Below the pieces are notes generated by a model, which was not told the DNA's origin, did not search any database, and saw nothing but the letters and a program-made list of their open reading frames with translations. 64,000 nucleotides of DNA from Owenia fusiformis (lineage: Eukaryota; Annelida; Polychaeta; Sabellida; Oweniidae), in assembly GCA_903813345.2 (NCBI GenBank), contig CAIIXF020000001.1, positions 41,697,366 to 41,761,365 on the forward strand. Reading direction: 5' to 3'. Numbering within the stretch: the first letter of the stretch is position 1; every line of letters begins with the position of its first letter. The position numbers and the translations under genes were made by a program. Below, piece by piece: positions 10,332-24,501 of the stretch.

Positions 10332-13300
10332 TTGTTTGATTCAATTTAAAGATATGCTATTGTCTGCCTTGTAATTAGATCTGATACTTGTCTGGTCCAA
10401 TGCTAATATTCTTTGTTATCGCAGAATGATGTTATTCATCAGAGAAAACAAGAGACCAAGGTTGTCGGCTGCTCTACCATTATTCGTAGCTGTAATAGCT
10501 TTTCCAGTGGTGTAGTGTGTGTATGGAAGTGGTTGAATGGGTTATACCTCCTTGGATTTTCAAGATCCTATGTTCAATACAGGCAATGATGTGACCTAGT
10601 TTTATTTTACTGAAATATATGTCACATAACATTGATTTTGAATAGAAGATGTTGAACAAAAAAACTTGAATATATGCAGAATAGATAGTCTCTTTTACAA
10701 TTCAATCCCACGACATTTGAATCTCCTGCTTATTACAAATGGCTTAAAACAATCTATGGGAGTTCACAGTCAGCATGATAAAAAAGCATCTTTGTGATCC
10801 CTGGTAAATGCCTTGGAAGCCATGAATTGTCCTCGGATGAGCAATGAGATCTCATATTCAGGCACTGAACCCAATGGGTTGTTTTACTCCACTGAAATTC
10901 CCAACTTGGGACAATAGATTATGCGGAATGTTAAAGTAAATGTAACATAATGTTGTTTTTTTGGTGTTATACATCATAATGTATTATTATTTGATCCCTA
11001 GATAAAACTCTGGTTTATGTAAAGAGCTAAATTGTACAAATAGCTAGATTCTTCTACTGGAAATGTTGCACACATGACATAAGTTTGATAATGCTGAAAA
11101 GTAGAACTGATCTTGTTGAACAGATTTTCTGGATCTCCAGGGATTCCCTATACATACATCTATCTACATACTCTTAGTTAGAATTGGTTTTTAGTGCTTG
11201 ATTGTCATTTCAAGCATGACTGTCATTAAAAAAACATTTTTCATTACTGGACTTTTCTGAGCTCTTCTGTATGGTTACTTTGAGCATGATTGATGCATAT
11301 TTCATGGAATTGTGTCACCTTGGTTACAGTGATTGTTTTCATTCATTGGAATTTTAGATTAATTCGGAATATTAATTTTTCATATTATATTGTATTATAC
11401 TGGTATGTTAAACTAAGAAATGCTTGTGAAAACACAATCCAAATATGTATCAGAATATAAAAATGTATGTCTGAACATGTACGAGGTTGTAATTACAATC
11501 CAATATTGTATAAATGTCATAAGTTTATTTCATGTTTTTTTACACCCCCTCCTCTGTGAAAGTATAGATCGTCTTCACTCAGACAACTGATTATGAACGC
11601 CTGTGTTAGGATGACATTGGGGAATAATTTGGCTTCAAAACATATTAGTAACATTGCTATATAATACTCCCGGGAGCCCTGACTGTCAAAAGAATGCATT
11701 TTTAGATTTGAATGGGTAATTTTGTGTCTTGCAAATTGGTGTTCAAGGCAATATACTGATGCTCAATTCCATATTAACTGACTATTTCTTTTTTTTCTTT
11801 GTCACTAACATTTTGCCAGAATAAAAACATGAATCGTTTTTTCCAAATTGCAAATGACAATTAAGTAATGGAGAATAAAGTTTGCCATTGAAACATGTAT
11901 TGTTCAATAAGTTTTTGGAAATCATTTAAAGTAAATAGCCATTTCCTATCATTGGCACTTACTGATTCTTTACAGTACATTTCACTGATCCCGTTGCTGA
12001 TGTTGATCCAAGTAATGCGGTGTTAGATAACATACTAATGTGACAAATAAAAAAGACGAGTATAACTGTAATTGAGGCATCGATTTATCCTAAAAAATGA
12101 ATATTTTATTATATTCATTTGCGCACATCACTGCTTTTGAACAGTGAATCTGTCATAAAAGGAATTTAATCAATGAGTAAATGATTTGAAAATCCCAAAC
12201 TCGAGGAACAAACATATTTCTTGAATTCATCTTGAGATTTCAACCATGAAATATTATATCAAAAATATTACATCACCAAGGAAGGAATTATTTGGCTAGG
12301 TTTAGAATAAGTGAACTGAGGAGCAATTACAACTGACTTACACACAAAGAAGAGAACCTTAATAGACCAGATTTACATGTTTCTTTTCCACTAAATTGAA
12401 GCCATCTTCTGCTTGAGGTAACATGTCACTGGCTGAGAAAATCTGATATGTCTATTTATGTTTACCAATGAAGTGCATTAATGCAATACTTTCTTCATCT
12501 TAATATTGATTCATAATAAAAGTAACTTTAAAATTTGTGTAATAATATACTCATCTAGTCGGAAAAAGTAATGGGATACAGAAAGTGATAATTGATACCT
12601 TGCATTGGCATTTTGTATTTGGCATATAACTTCTATTCTAGAACATGTATTTTGTTTCCAACATTACATGCAACCACTTTGTTTCCAACACACAGCTGCT
12701 TTGTTTCCTTGACAGCATGACCCAGTACAAATGGTTAGCTTATATAATCCATAAAGTAAAAAGAGCAATGAGCATTATTATGTCTATCAAATAATTTATA
12801 GATTCATGTCTCCATCTTACATGTTCAGAAATGATTTTATAGATTATCCATTTCCAGTTTTATCGTTTAACGTCATAGACAACATTGTGAAAACGTTAAT
12901 CATGGTGTTGCCCATAATTACAAATAATTCATAACTCGTAATATTTGTGTTCTCTCGTCCATAATTGAAAAATCAACTGGCAACAGTTTCATTTAATTTA
13001 AGGAGACATATTCTTTTAATTGGAGGTCAATAACACTAGTCAGAAAAGATAAGTATATCATTGATTGATATTTTTTATTTATGAAGACATTTCTGTAATT
13101 GAAGGCTTATGGAATAACAAAAAAAAAGTCAAATTATCTGTAAAACAATCACATAGTTAAAGAAACATGTTTCTTTAATTTGCAGATCTTTAGTTAAATG
13201 GGTTGCCAGTTAAGAGGCACTTACTCTCTCTATTGATCTAGTCCTTTCTGTCAATATGAAGAAATTACAGGAGTTTCCAGTTGCAGATATTTCGAGAAAA

Positions 13301-14369
13301 CTTTTATCTCAACTTTTTATGCTGTCTTCAAAATATTGTCTTTAAAATGTTATAAATGTTTTCCAGTATATTTAATAATATTTTTCATTTTTCTAACTGC
13401 AATCTCAAAGTTGACAAAGCAGTTGTAAATATGTAAGTGTGCATGCAGTTCTGTATGATAAATCAATTTGTTTTTATTTACAAACATTTCAATAAATGTA
13501 ATTGATGATGTCGTTTATGACCTTACATAAATTTTGATGAGCATACATAAAATGATATTAATCTTGATCTAATGATGAATATAACAGGGAAGTCATTATA
13601 GTAAATCATGAAGTAAATGCATTACTTAGTCATAAAGAGACTCCAGATCATAATATTGCAAACATGCAAGCACATCTGTAATAGAAGCTATTATGAATGC
13701 CACTGGGACTGGTTTAAGATATGCCCATTTCAGGTGTTGGATCCGGTATTGCAATTGCGAGAGGACATCCAAAAATCTGTCAACAATCAGTGTCCGTATT
13801 TTTAGGTGTTCACATCTTAAGGTCTAACTGTATTCCACATATTCGTTTATACAATTAACATGGATATACCTTCCTTGATTATATTCTCAAAGGGATTATA
13901 ATAGTTATGAAAGCACAATGAACTTAAGCTGTCAGCTGCATTTTTCTAACAAGCGGAATATTAATTATTTGGCAGTAAAAGAGATCTGCGTATTGGTATT
14001 TTATAGAGAAACTCAAACATTTGCATTAGATATAGATTTTCTTAGAAATTTATATTGTTGTAGAATAATGAGGATGTCAGTTTGTGAAGTAATGTTGACA
14101 TATATATTTGTTTAGTATTGGCTTATTGTAATACATGTGATTAAGTCATTTTTATGACAAATCTTATGATGGTCTTTGAATGACCTTAAATCTGTTCATA
14201 TGATGTTCATCCCTTGTTCATCGGTTGTTCTTTTAATGTTCATATGCTTTTGCTTTAGACATATTCATGGTATTCATTGGCTGACATTTGGCTGTTCAAG
14301 TTCATATACAGTACTCTTTTTATTGTTTGGATGCTGTTCATTTGAGGTTTATTTATTGTTCATTAGATA

Positions 14370-14457
14370 TTCATATGCTGTTCATAAAATGTTCATATGC
14401 TGTTCATAAAATGTTCATATGCTGTTCAGTTGATGTTCATTTGCTGTTCATTGAAAA
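14370..14457. repeat. 22-bp minisatellite (TTCATATGCTGTTCATAAAATG), four copies
   Basis: Two perfect units are followed by two diverged ones. Scattered TGTTCAT blocks extend leftward to about 14194. The short frames reading through it (for example from 14176) are artefacts of the repeat. Confidence 0.9.
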
Positions 14458-16482
14458 TTCTTTGACAGTTCTAATGTTGATAATCAGCTAATTGTTTTAT
14501 GATTTCTTACATATCATAATTGAAAATGTGTAGGTTAGGACTCATTCTGTCATAAAACATGCCTTATAATGTCATATAAGAGGGATCATTTGAGCCAAAT
14601 ATGTCATTATATATACAGTATAAGTATTATATTAACATCTCACATGCTTTCCCAAGATTAGCTGTCATAATTATCTTTCTTAGAATTCTAGCCTATTTTT
14701 GTGTATATGTTATATGATTCCAATCTATAACCTGAAAATAAAGATGCAAATGTGGAACTATATTATAAATTGTTACGATTGCTTGCCTGCAAGATCTCCC
14801 AGTAGATGTATTGTTTTTGATTGATCATTTATTGTAACTAGTGACTTCAGGTGTTATTGGGTATTGGTGTAATGCCACCGTCACCTATAATAGAGTAAGG
14901 GTATGTACATTTAACTGATCTTTTGTCTTAAGGCAGAAACAATTGTTGAATATCTTGTCAACCTTGAGCTTGAAATTTCTTTTTGATAATTTCATTGATA
15001 TTCTTTGGTTTTCCCAAATAAAAGTAAATTTTAGACTGAGTTTTGAAAATGAATAGTTTTTCTTGAATATATGGTATTAAAGGATGTGCTGTTATTGCAT
15101 GTGTCTAGAATGAAACATTACTTTGCTGGCATTAATTGTTGGCAAATGTGCACTGTATACTTTTTGGAGCAACCAAGCTTGATCATCTTTGTTTTGAAAT
15201 TTTTGCTACTCGTCTGGAGACAATGAACGGTGCTATTAATCTAATACAGTCCTCCAGTGTTTGATTACAGAGATTTCAATGATATTTTATTGCTTTGGCT
15301 TTGATTAAATACAAAATGAATATGTTGCGGTAATTGAGGTATCAAACATTGAGATATGTGAGGGAGTCTGATTCTATTGGGAGATTGTGATGTCATTGTT
15401 TATGGGATTGTTACATGGCTAAACTAAATTAGAAATGTGAAATGATTTATGAAGGTATTGTTTTACTGTGCACCTTAATCATCCGACTTGTTCAATTACA
15501 TTTAGCAAATCGAACTGTTTTGAAGCTTAAATGTCAAAGAGTTCATCGTTCTCAGAAGTCTGTTAATATTGACTTATTGATCAGTTGCTATTGCTCGGGA
15601 CAAACTCATTACAAAAAGGGGGGCAGCGTAACACCCAACTCAATGAGGCTGTTATGAATTACCATAATTGGTGTTTGAATGGGCTGGCTCAGATATACAG
15701 TTGTAAAATGATATTAATACCTATTCCCAAGATATATTTCTCTGTATTTGCCGAGTGTATATTGAGTTCTTCTTCTAATATTTGAGGAGAAACAAAGTAG
15801 TAGACTCCGGGGAAAATTAATCAGATTATGCACTTAATGTCATATTTGTTTAACAAGTGGCTTAGTGTCTGCATTAACAACATTTCTGCGTTTAAGGCAA
15901 TTGTTATTGTTGTTATTATAAGAAAAGTAGCGGTTTTATTTAATGAACAGTGGCTTTTTATTGTCTTTTATAATGGCTAAAGCGCTAGAGTTTTTAGCCG
16001 GAGGGACTATAAATGTTCTTAAAGTGTTTCACACGCTTCAGTGTTTTAAATGGATTCAACGGACTGCTAGGTGACAGTTACAATGATCAGTAACCATGGT
16101 AACTAGTTTGAACTCCTGGATCTGAGTATGTATTGGTATTTGAAATGATGATGGCATACAGTACGCTAGACTTGATTGAGGACTATTGGTTATTCTCGAT
16201 AGAATCATTTGTGTGGAAAATTAAATTTTACTTAACTTCTGATCGCCACACTGTGCAGAAGTAAGGACATTTCACCACGGATAATCCAACCAAATATGGT
16301 AACCTCTTGGGATAACGACGTGGAATTCAATTTCCTAGTGTACACTTTTTCGATGACGATATTAGATTTAATTCACTTCGTAGATTTACATAAAGGACTC
16401 GAGATTGACAGACATTAAATGATGTGCTAAGCCCTGGAACTTATTCTTGTTGTCGCAGCAGAGTGGGGAAGAATTTAACACC

Positions 16483-16622
16483 ATGATTAACTCACAAAGC
16501 GCTATGGACTTTAAAGAGAAGCATAAGATTGATGCTGCACTTGTGCCCCTACAGCGTCAACATGCCCGTAGATGGCGCTCTTGGAAGTCCCTCCGCAATC
16601 TTGCATCTTGTGCAGGGAGTAG
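16483..16622 (+). CDS. RAP1GAP: Alternative first coding exon of the Rap1GAP gene (Arg/Trp-rich N-terminus)
   Basis: ACACCATG is a strong start context. The frame runs 46 codons and two bases to AG|GTAAGTT, a consensus donor, leaving in phase 2. The protein begins MINSQSAMDFKEKHKIDAAL, then V-P-L-Q-R-Q-H, then a basic aromatic stretch A-R-R-W-R-S-W-K-S-L-R-N-L and a short A-S-C-A-G-S tail. Base composition is visibly richer in G+C than its surroundings, as expected for coding sequence. A possible acceptor (TGTCGCAG at 16451-16458) could join an upstream untranslated exon. No catalytic domain is present. The basic/tryptophan segment could contact membrane or a partner, which is inference. The frame stops at the TAA inside the donor, so it only makes sense spliced. 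Confidence 0.55.
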
Positions 16623-17833
16623 GTAAGTTACACCACCTTGAAATGGGAGATCTCTGATGCATTGGCTTTTACAAAAATATGAAATACTGATTTATCAATG
16701 AGTTGAAATTATGAAAACATTGAGTCATTAACAATCTGTCAGTCAACATTCAATCACTATTTATCTTGAAGGTGTTCTTATACCATTGTTCATTTAAGGA
16801 GGCATTCTATCAGTATGAGGACTAATATTTTGATAGGGTGAAATTGCTTTCATCTATCGTCATAGTGACTAAATGCACTAAACAAATAGACATGTCAGTT
16901 TAAACTCTAATGCAAAACTGGATGAGTCATCATTGCCATCCTGGGATATAAGAATTATCAGAGCATTTTTTTAAATTTAAATTAATATTTACCAAATTTA
17001 AGTAAATTTACTAAGATATCGATTAAACAAGGTATATTTAAATAGAACAAGGTTTAATACGTTTTGAGTACTATCTATTTTCAATTTGAAATGTAACATT
17101 TATATAATTTTAAGAAAAACCTAGTAAGGGTTTATGTGTGTAGATGCAGCTGTGTACATTATTGTTTAACAGGAGAGTAAAATATGAATATTATGTATGG
17201 ATGTAAAGCACTTACATACAGGTTTCCAATATTATTTGACCTGAGAGAGCTACCTTTATTGTATTATATTGACTTAATATGTCAGAAAAAGACCCTTAAT
17301 TAGGAAACAGTGGCGGTTCATGATCTCTTGACCATCGTAGATGGACTGTTCACACGACCTCAGAGACAAGAGGTCCTTCAGGGGTGATTCCATTATTGAT
17401 ATAGCCTGCGTGATGAATCTCATCTAAATAATTGAGATTTGGTTCATCTAGTGAATTTGTAAATCATTACATTTCCCCCTTTCAATAGAAATGTTTGTCC
17501 TCAGATGTAAGTTCATACTGGCTTGTTTTATTTATGGAATTTGCTATCCTGTTTAATTTCATCATTTTTATTGAATATTTATTATTTAAACAGATGTGGG
17601 TAGACTTTTATGATGTACATGATTTATGGGTTATTATTCAGAGTGATCTCATAATGTTAAAATTTATTAATTTGAATTATTACCACCTTGCCGGGCCAGT
17701 TCTAGGGGTTTTAGTGCTAGTTTAGAAGGCATTCATTTTACTATATCGACCTGAGCAATATGTGATGTCATAGTGGTGGTCCATATTGCCGGTCAAGATC
17801 ACATTTAACTTCAGTCCTGATCATTAACGGTGG

Positions 17834-17935
17834 TAATAATACTAATAACGCCATTTCTGCGGGCAATATAGTGGGCCTTCGGTCCAATATTTCACTATAT
17901 TGCCCTTCAAAATGACGTTATTGTACTATTGTTAT
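17834..17935. repeat. Foldback (palindromic) element
   Basis: GGGCAATATAGTG at 17861 pairs with CACTATATTGCCC at 17893. The outer arms TAATAATACTAATAACGCCATTT and AAATGACGTTATTGTACTATTGTTA also pair imperfectly. A diverged half-copy (GAGCAATATGTGATGTCATAG to ATATTGCCGG) lies just upstream at about 17753-17795. Confidence 0.6.
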
Positions 17936-18339
17936 TTGCTCACATACCATATTATTAATATACTTCACACATTATGTCTGATATTCTCTCTGTATAGACA
18001 GTTTTGATTGTTCCACTTAGCAGGCCTTTGTTCCTTTTCTACCGTCTATGATACTCTTCAATTAGTGTTCTTATAATTGAATTTCAGAGCACTATAGAGG
18101 TATATTCCTTGTTAATTCACTAAAGTACTAGTACGACTATGAGGTATTTTGTTATTCTAACAGACTAAAAGAATGTTAATATAACTGATTGTTTAGTGTG
18201 ATTGGCCTTGAGATATTTAGCACCTTAATAAATTGTTCATTAGAGCATCCTTTTGTAAGTCATGCGTCAAAGCATTTGATTGATCCAATCACCATCTTCT
18301 TTATGAGGTAATTAATGGGAATTTAGGAGGTGCTAACCT

Positions 18340-18500
18340 TTAAGGATGAACTCCTGTTCTTCCCTGTCCTCCAAAGGATTATTATGAATGGTCACTTAAA
18401 GGATTATGTCACACTTTTCCTGTCTACTTAAAGGATTACCATTATTTAAAGGATGACCTCACTCTCCTCCCATCTACTCCACCTCCCATTAAAGGATGAC
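18340..18500. repeat. Degenerate interspersed TTAAAGGATGA repeats
   Basis: AAGGATGA or AAGGATTA recurs six times in about 160 bp, separated by C/T-rich segments. Probably a decayed minisatellite. Confidence 0.45.
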
Positions 18501-19852
18501 ATCAAACTTTCATACTTCAATATATCTTTAATTGATGAAATACATACTCTCCTCTTTCAAAGTAACATAAACTTACTTCCTTTTAAAGTTTAAGGAATAC
18601 TGAGTACTCCTCTGAAATGTCAACTTTGCATGCCATTGTCCCCTCATTGTAATATCATATCAATAATCTTTAAAAAGATCTATATTAATAACAAGGCTGA
18701 CTTAACGAAATGATTACAAGAAAAAGAAATCTTCTTCACACGCAGTGAAGACCCATTTTGATCCATTGAGATGTTACAAACTGAAGGAATAAACTGATTT
18801 AACAGTATGACAAAGACCTGTTAACGTCCTATTTAGAGATTAATAGCTGCAACAAACATCCTTATACTAATTGTTGACACTGTCTCAAAAGCATGCCTTA
18901 TTGAATCTTTATACAGAAATTCCTGACAGAAATTTATTAATTTATCGGCTGATTAGGCCAATAGGGCAGATAAGTGATCTTTTAATAAAAACTAGCCTTA
19001 GATTTAGTGTTATTTATACAAAGGCAATTTCATCATCAGTGATGCACATCCGTTCATGCAATTACTTGCCCTTTGAAATCAGAGTTCTTAGGACAAAGCT
19101 TATTGCATTAGGATTGAGAAATATAGGTTGAGAAGTTTTATCAAAGACTCGTTTTGGCATTAAGGAGAGCCTAGGGGTTTTTATGGCTGAGGCAAGTGAC
19201 GGTCTGTGTAAAAGCTGCACGTTTATTGGCAAGGTCATCTGTTCTACTCAGTCTGTCATGTAATGCAAAAACTAAAAATGAACAAAAAGTGAATGTGTCT
19301 GGAATTTGCATGTTTTACAAGTTTGCTAAGGTTGAAAATCAAATTCCCTAAAATTACCCTACATTTGTTTGACTCGCTTCTTGGAAGAGAGTTTCGTGAG
19401 TAAAAATACTCCGTGCTTGAGATATCATCTTGATTCATTAAGGTTCAGTTGTTCAACCTCAGGTATCTGGACCCAGTGGAAAGTGCAATGTGAGAGATCT
19501 TTCAATAAATCATGTTTCAAAATCTTCTTCCAAACTTTCAATGTCACATTTTTGGATTAAAGCAACTTTTTGTAAAACTGTTTTCTAGAGAGGGATATCT
19601 TCTGAGGCTCTTCTGAGGGCAAAGGATTCAGTATATAAGTGAAATAGAGAACAATCAATAAGCTCTTGATTTGATTACATGTGTATGATAAAACATGTCA
19701 TCCTTAATTAGGAATTCATGATATAAATATTTTGTTCCATCAATGAGAATACCCGGGTCCCAAGAAATATTCCCAGATGGCTCGAATGAGAAACCTGACA
19801 ATTAGATCGTAAAATATAATATATACATCAGTGATCCCCCCAGCATTGAAGC

Positions 19853-20164
19853 AAGTGGGTGCAGTACCCACTTTTGTAAGTGGGTGCAGTACCCACTTTT
19901 GTTAAAGTTATATTTTCATATTTCTGATTGTCAAAAATAATTTTTGAGCTTGTTGTTCACTCATTGTGAAAATTAGAATTTTGCACCAACTTAAGAAAAA
20001 ATCCAGTGAAGAACATTGTACATGTAATAAAATGCCCATATGAATTTGATATTGTTACTTGAAGATTTTGCACGAAGGTATAGCTCAATCATAAAGGGAT
20101 CAACTATAAGACTATCCGCAAAATTATTTTTGACAATCAGAAATATGAAAATATAATTTTAAAC
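19853..20164. repeat. 25-bp palindromic duplication inside a foldback element
   Basis: AAGTGGGTGCAGTACCCACT plus TTTGT occurs twice in direct tandem (19853-19877, 19878-19902), and each copy is itself palindromic. Immediately after, a 43-bp arm (19901-19943, core TTTCATATTTCTGATTGTC) recurs in inverse orientation at 20121-20164. The spacing of about 177 bp suggests a miniature foldback transposon. Confidence 0.6.
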
Positions 20165-22813
20165 AAAGGGTAGACAAAATATACTACAAGTACAGAACAT
20201 GCACTATGTTTGAAAAGACATGATCTGTATTTTTTCGGCAGTTAACCATTGTTTGCTTTGCCCAAAGATCAAATGGACCAGCCTCATATGATCCACCTCA
20301 ATGGTCCACCCCTATCCACCTATGTGTTTCATCATCATGACAAATATCACGACAAACACGTCATGACAAACATCATCACAAAAAACATATCATGACATAG
20401 ATGCCTTTAAAAATACTTGTAATAGAATACTATAATTATTATACTTTGTATATACCTTAATGACTAAGTGAACTTATATAATATAATGAAACATATGCAA
20501 AAACCTGTATTATGACCTATGTGTTGGAGGATTGGGATGAGAAGAGTCAATAAGAGATATATTTATTTGTATATGTAATGTGTGCCCAATGGTCATAAAT
20601 GTTGAGATGAAAAAAAGATAATCATGGTTATTTTTGCATAATTTCTGGACACATCTTCATAACCTGTTGTATCAATAATAGTTTTAAAATCTGTATGTCT
20701 GATTTTAACATTAGGATTCAGTTTATGTATTTAGTTCTTCTGAGATTCTTGTGCCAATTTTCTTTTATGATGACTTGGTTATCGTGAACTTAGGTTACCT
20801 ATCACTGTCAGAGGCTTTGGTATCTTAATTAAATGAGACTGGCATCTAAAGCCATATTAAATGAATCGATGCTCATATATTTGGCATTTCCTGAAGTTCT
20901 TTCTCTTGATGAAATGCTCAGTTGGGAATCAGAGACAGTTCAAATGTTGTTGATGATTTGGCTTATACAGGAAAATGTTTTCCCTATCTAAAATGTATTA
21001 AAAAGACAGCGTTAAGGTTTTCTATTTTATAAATCAACGTTGATAAAAATTTATTTCCTGTTGACAGCAAAGTTAGCAATCTTTCGATTGGTTTTGATTT
21101 TGCTTTTTTGAAATACAGCTTCATCTAATATATGCTATATGATCGGACACTCAAGAGTAGAAAGTCATTAGTCTAAGGTTATAATTGATCAATACATTTA
21201 GCATCAATATTTGCTTGTTTTTTCTTACCTATTTGCATTAACCATAGACAGCAATAGGAACTATTAAAGGGAAACATGTCTGACAAATTCCATAAATTCC
21301 ATTTTGCCTCAGTGATGAATACATTTTAATCAATCATTACATTCTTCCTCTAAATTCTACTTCTATTAGGATAACCAGAAAAAATATTTTAAAAGAGAAA
21401 GTCTCTGATCGAAACTAATTTTTTGCCTGTCAGTTGTGGCTAATTTAATTGTTCGCCTAAAGAATGGCCATCCAATCACACGGATCCTAGGTTCATACAC
21501 TTCGGTATTGATCTACATTGATCTTTGCTTGTTCATTGTAACTCTTTTCTCTTGGTTCACACGTCAATGAACTTCTTAGATTTTTTAATTTAAGATCTTA
21601 ATGGATAATATCAAATTGGCCTAATAGAATCGCATGAGTAACTTTAGGTTAAGCAATAGATGATATTTGGTTATTTTTCATATTATGAGTTCCCTCATCC
21701 CTAACATTCAGATTCCCCAATAGTGAAATTAGATACATAGGAAGGATGGCACTATCATTCACTTTATATTCAACACCTAAAGCATTCATAGGAAATTACC
21801 CAAAATAATCCATCCCATCAGGAATAATCTGATGGGTGGCTTTAGGAATGTCTTAGGAAAACAATATATTACAAACTTTCGATCTTTATTCCTAGTGTAT
21901 TTTGAATTACAAGGCTAAGTAAATTTTGTAAAGCAGTACAAATAATAGAACTTTAATGATTATTTGATCTCATCCAAATTGCAAGTACCATTGACATTTA
22001 GAAGAAACAATTACCATAACATGTCTTTTTGCATCTTCCTCCCTAATGTTTAGATATTTTAATTAAATATTGATTGGATTCATATTCAAGTTGGGATTTG
22101 AAAGCCCTATGTTATTGGAATATTCTGTTAGTTATTCTTTACCATTTAAGCATTTCATATGGTTTAACATACATCATATAATATTCATCTTTAGACTTGT
22201 GTATTGTTAATCTTTGGTGGCCACACTGTATATCCTTTTATTTTGAAAACCCCAGTTTCCAACTTTAAATTTTGCCATTTCCAAAATCTCAGTTTTACCA
22301 CGTCACTTCAAAAACACCCAAAACAGTTTCAAGTAATCATTTAGAAAACTCCTTGGTTTGCCCTGTCAATTTATCTAATGATACATAAGGAGCTTAAAAC
22401 TAGCAAGGGATTTCTAAGGTATATAGAATTATGGATGGCATTACTGAATATCCATTCTCTTGGGATGGGTTCCTCTTTATATTAATAGCTGGCTCATATA
22501 AAGAATTTTTCATTATTACCTATAATTGAACGAGTCTTATTTCAAGGATGTTTCCTTCTATGATGGATATGATATTATCATGTATGTCTAATCTATTTAT
22601 TAGAACTAACACAATGATATATTCAGTCTGTCTCTAAGTGAGATCAAAATAAATCACATGTTCATATAATAATGAATTTAAATGTTCATGTAATATGTCA
22701 TCTAATCAATGTATTAATCTTGTTTTTTCATTGTTAAGATGGCAAGTGGAGACTGTATATTCTTCTCTCTTTTTGTGTTGTTCGTCTTATTTGTAATAGT
22801 GTTTCCTCTGTAC

Positions 22814-23067
22814 AGAACACCTCTTGGACTGGCCAAAAGTGTTCATATTGGCAGGTGTTCACATTTTCAGGTTGTGACCATCTTCGCACGCTCCAGTCTT
22901 CACTGCGTTCATCGACAGGAGCCGAGTGAACGAAGATGGGTTGTAATGTAAACATTTTAAAAAATAATAAAAATGAGACTGACATATTAAAATGAGACTG
23001 ACATTGAAAGCATTCAAACTGATTGGTGTTCAGATTAGAAAGGTGTTCGAATTTACAAGTTCTATTG
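22814..23067. mobile_element. Decayed pogo-like element
   Basis: The right end, GGTGTTCGAATTTACAAGTT then CTATTG with TA outside, is the inverted form of CAATAGAACTTGTAAATTCG, matching the pogo-like termini at 5423 and 7966 in layout. GAACACC and GTGTTC blocks recur inside. The left end is eroded and approximate. The 113-residue minus-strand frame across it has repeat-derived composition and is not called a gene. Confidence 0.4.
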
Positions 23068-24501
23068 TATTTCACTTAATCGCTAGCACCTACATTTGCA
23101 TTTACATGTTTTATCTTTGAGTCGTTATGTGATCTTCCAATGACTATGCTCTTGTACATTCTCATTCAAACATAATCAAAGTCTTTCTCTTCTTTGATTC
23201 AGTCTTCAAATACCCTTCTCGATAGTTTCATTATTTAGCTTCCTTAAAAAAGAGAGCTTTATCTCCCATATTTACGAGTCAGAATAATCTTCAAATGGAC
23301 TCTTCATAGGACAAAATCCATAACTTTGTATAGCAATCATGGTCGAACCCATTAAATTGATATATGATAGATTCTGTTCTTCATTGTCCTTTGACCCCTG
23401 CCAACAGCCATATAAGCCAGAGACCATTAGGCAAAAATTCAATATTCCTCAGCAGATAATGGTTATAAATATTCATCTGACTGCTCAGTTTGTAGGATTC
23501 ATCATCAGTCATTGCTAATTCGGTTATTGGGAATAATTTTTGTCTTTATTTCGTGATTTACTCACTTTTTGTTGTTGGTAGACCTACCGTATTCTCTGTA
23601 ATTAGTGCCTGGGGTGTTTAGAAAATTCAAAATTCCTCCTTCAGCCATTCTAATAAGTCCCCATATAGCTATAACACAAAGTACATATGAGATTCTGCAT
23701 CAGAAATACTGAATAATTCTCTGTTCTTTGATTTTACTATGTTTCCTCATGTGAGTTTTAAAGATGTATAACTGTACAAATCTATTTTAACATAGGTGGC
23801 TTGAAAAAGATATAGGATGTCTAGCAATATATGAATATCTGTGAAATAAATAGATTATTAAAAAAACATGTTTTATCCAAAAGTTGATTTGGAAAATGAA
23901 GTAAGCGAAACACATAATTAGACTTTAATAGCCATGTAGATGCTTTATAAGAAATAAAACAGCATTTATTACACAGAATACAGGATGGGATAAGTAATGT
24001 TATTACATTGACCTTCTAACAATGGCTGCAATGTGAACATAACAATAAGGGCAGAGTTATATATCTGATACAGCTGTGAATATTCACAGTCTTATGTCAA
24101 TAGAAATTACCATTTGTTAGAAACACTATAACAATAGACTTGTTTATATTAATTAAAATATCAATTATCAATATGCAATATTTTATATTTCTTGATAACA
24201 TTTATATTAATGGATCACAGTCTGGTTTAGATTTTATTGTACTGCACTTATTGTGTAGCTATTGTTAAACATTGATGCATGTCACACAATTCAGAATTTT
24301 ATTGTATTTTTGTGGGTTTTCGGATTATTTCTATCTATATTTACACTTGGGATATGTCAGGGTATTATATAAAGTCTTTTTATATTGTAAACATAAAATG
24401 TTCATCCGGATTCAACAGACCATTATCTGTTTCTTTGAAAAGAGAAAAGAGAAGAATACTATTGGTTGATATTGTTTATAGGGCTTTTATAACTTGTGGA
24501 T

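Larger units (their letters stand above)
9036..16482 (+). other. Intronic stretch with repeats
   Basis: No gene-like frame is seen. It contains the second GGCCCGTAGC-type element, a 277-bp AGTCTTGCAT element and a 22-bp minisatellite, listed separately. The remainder is unremarkable AT-rich DNA. Confidence 0.6.

Noticed and set aside
14176-14491. Cysteine-rich open frames
   Set aside because: They are read through the 22-bp TTCATATGCTG minisatellite; the C-S/F-I-C repetition is a by-product.
22734-23075. 113-residue minus-strand open frame
   Set aside because: It runs across a decayed pogo-like element; no family resemblance or splice context was found, and the repeated E-H-L/N-T blocks derive from the terminal repeats.
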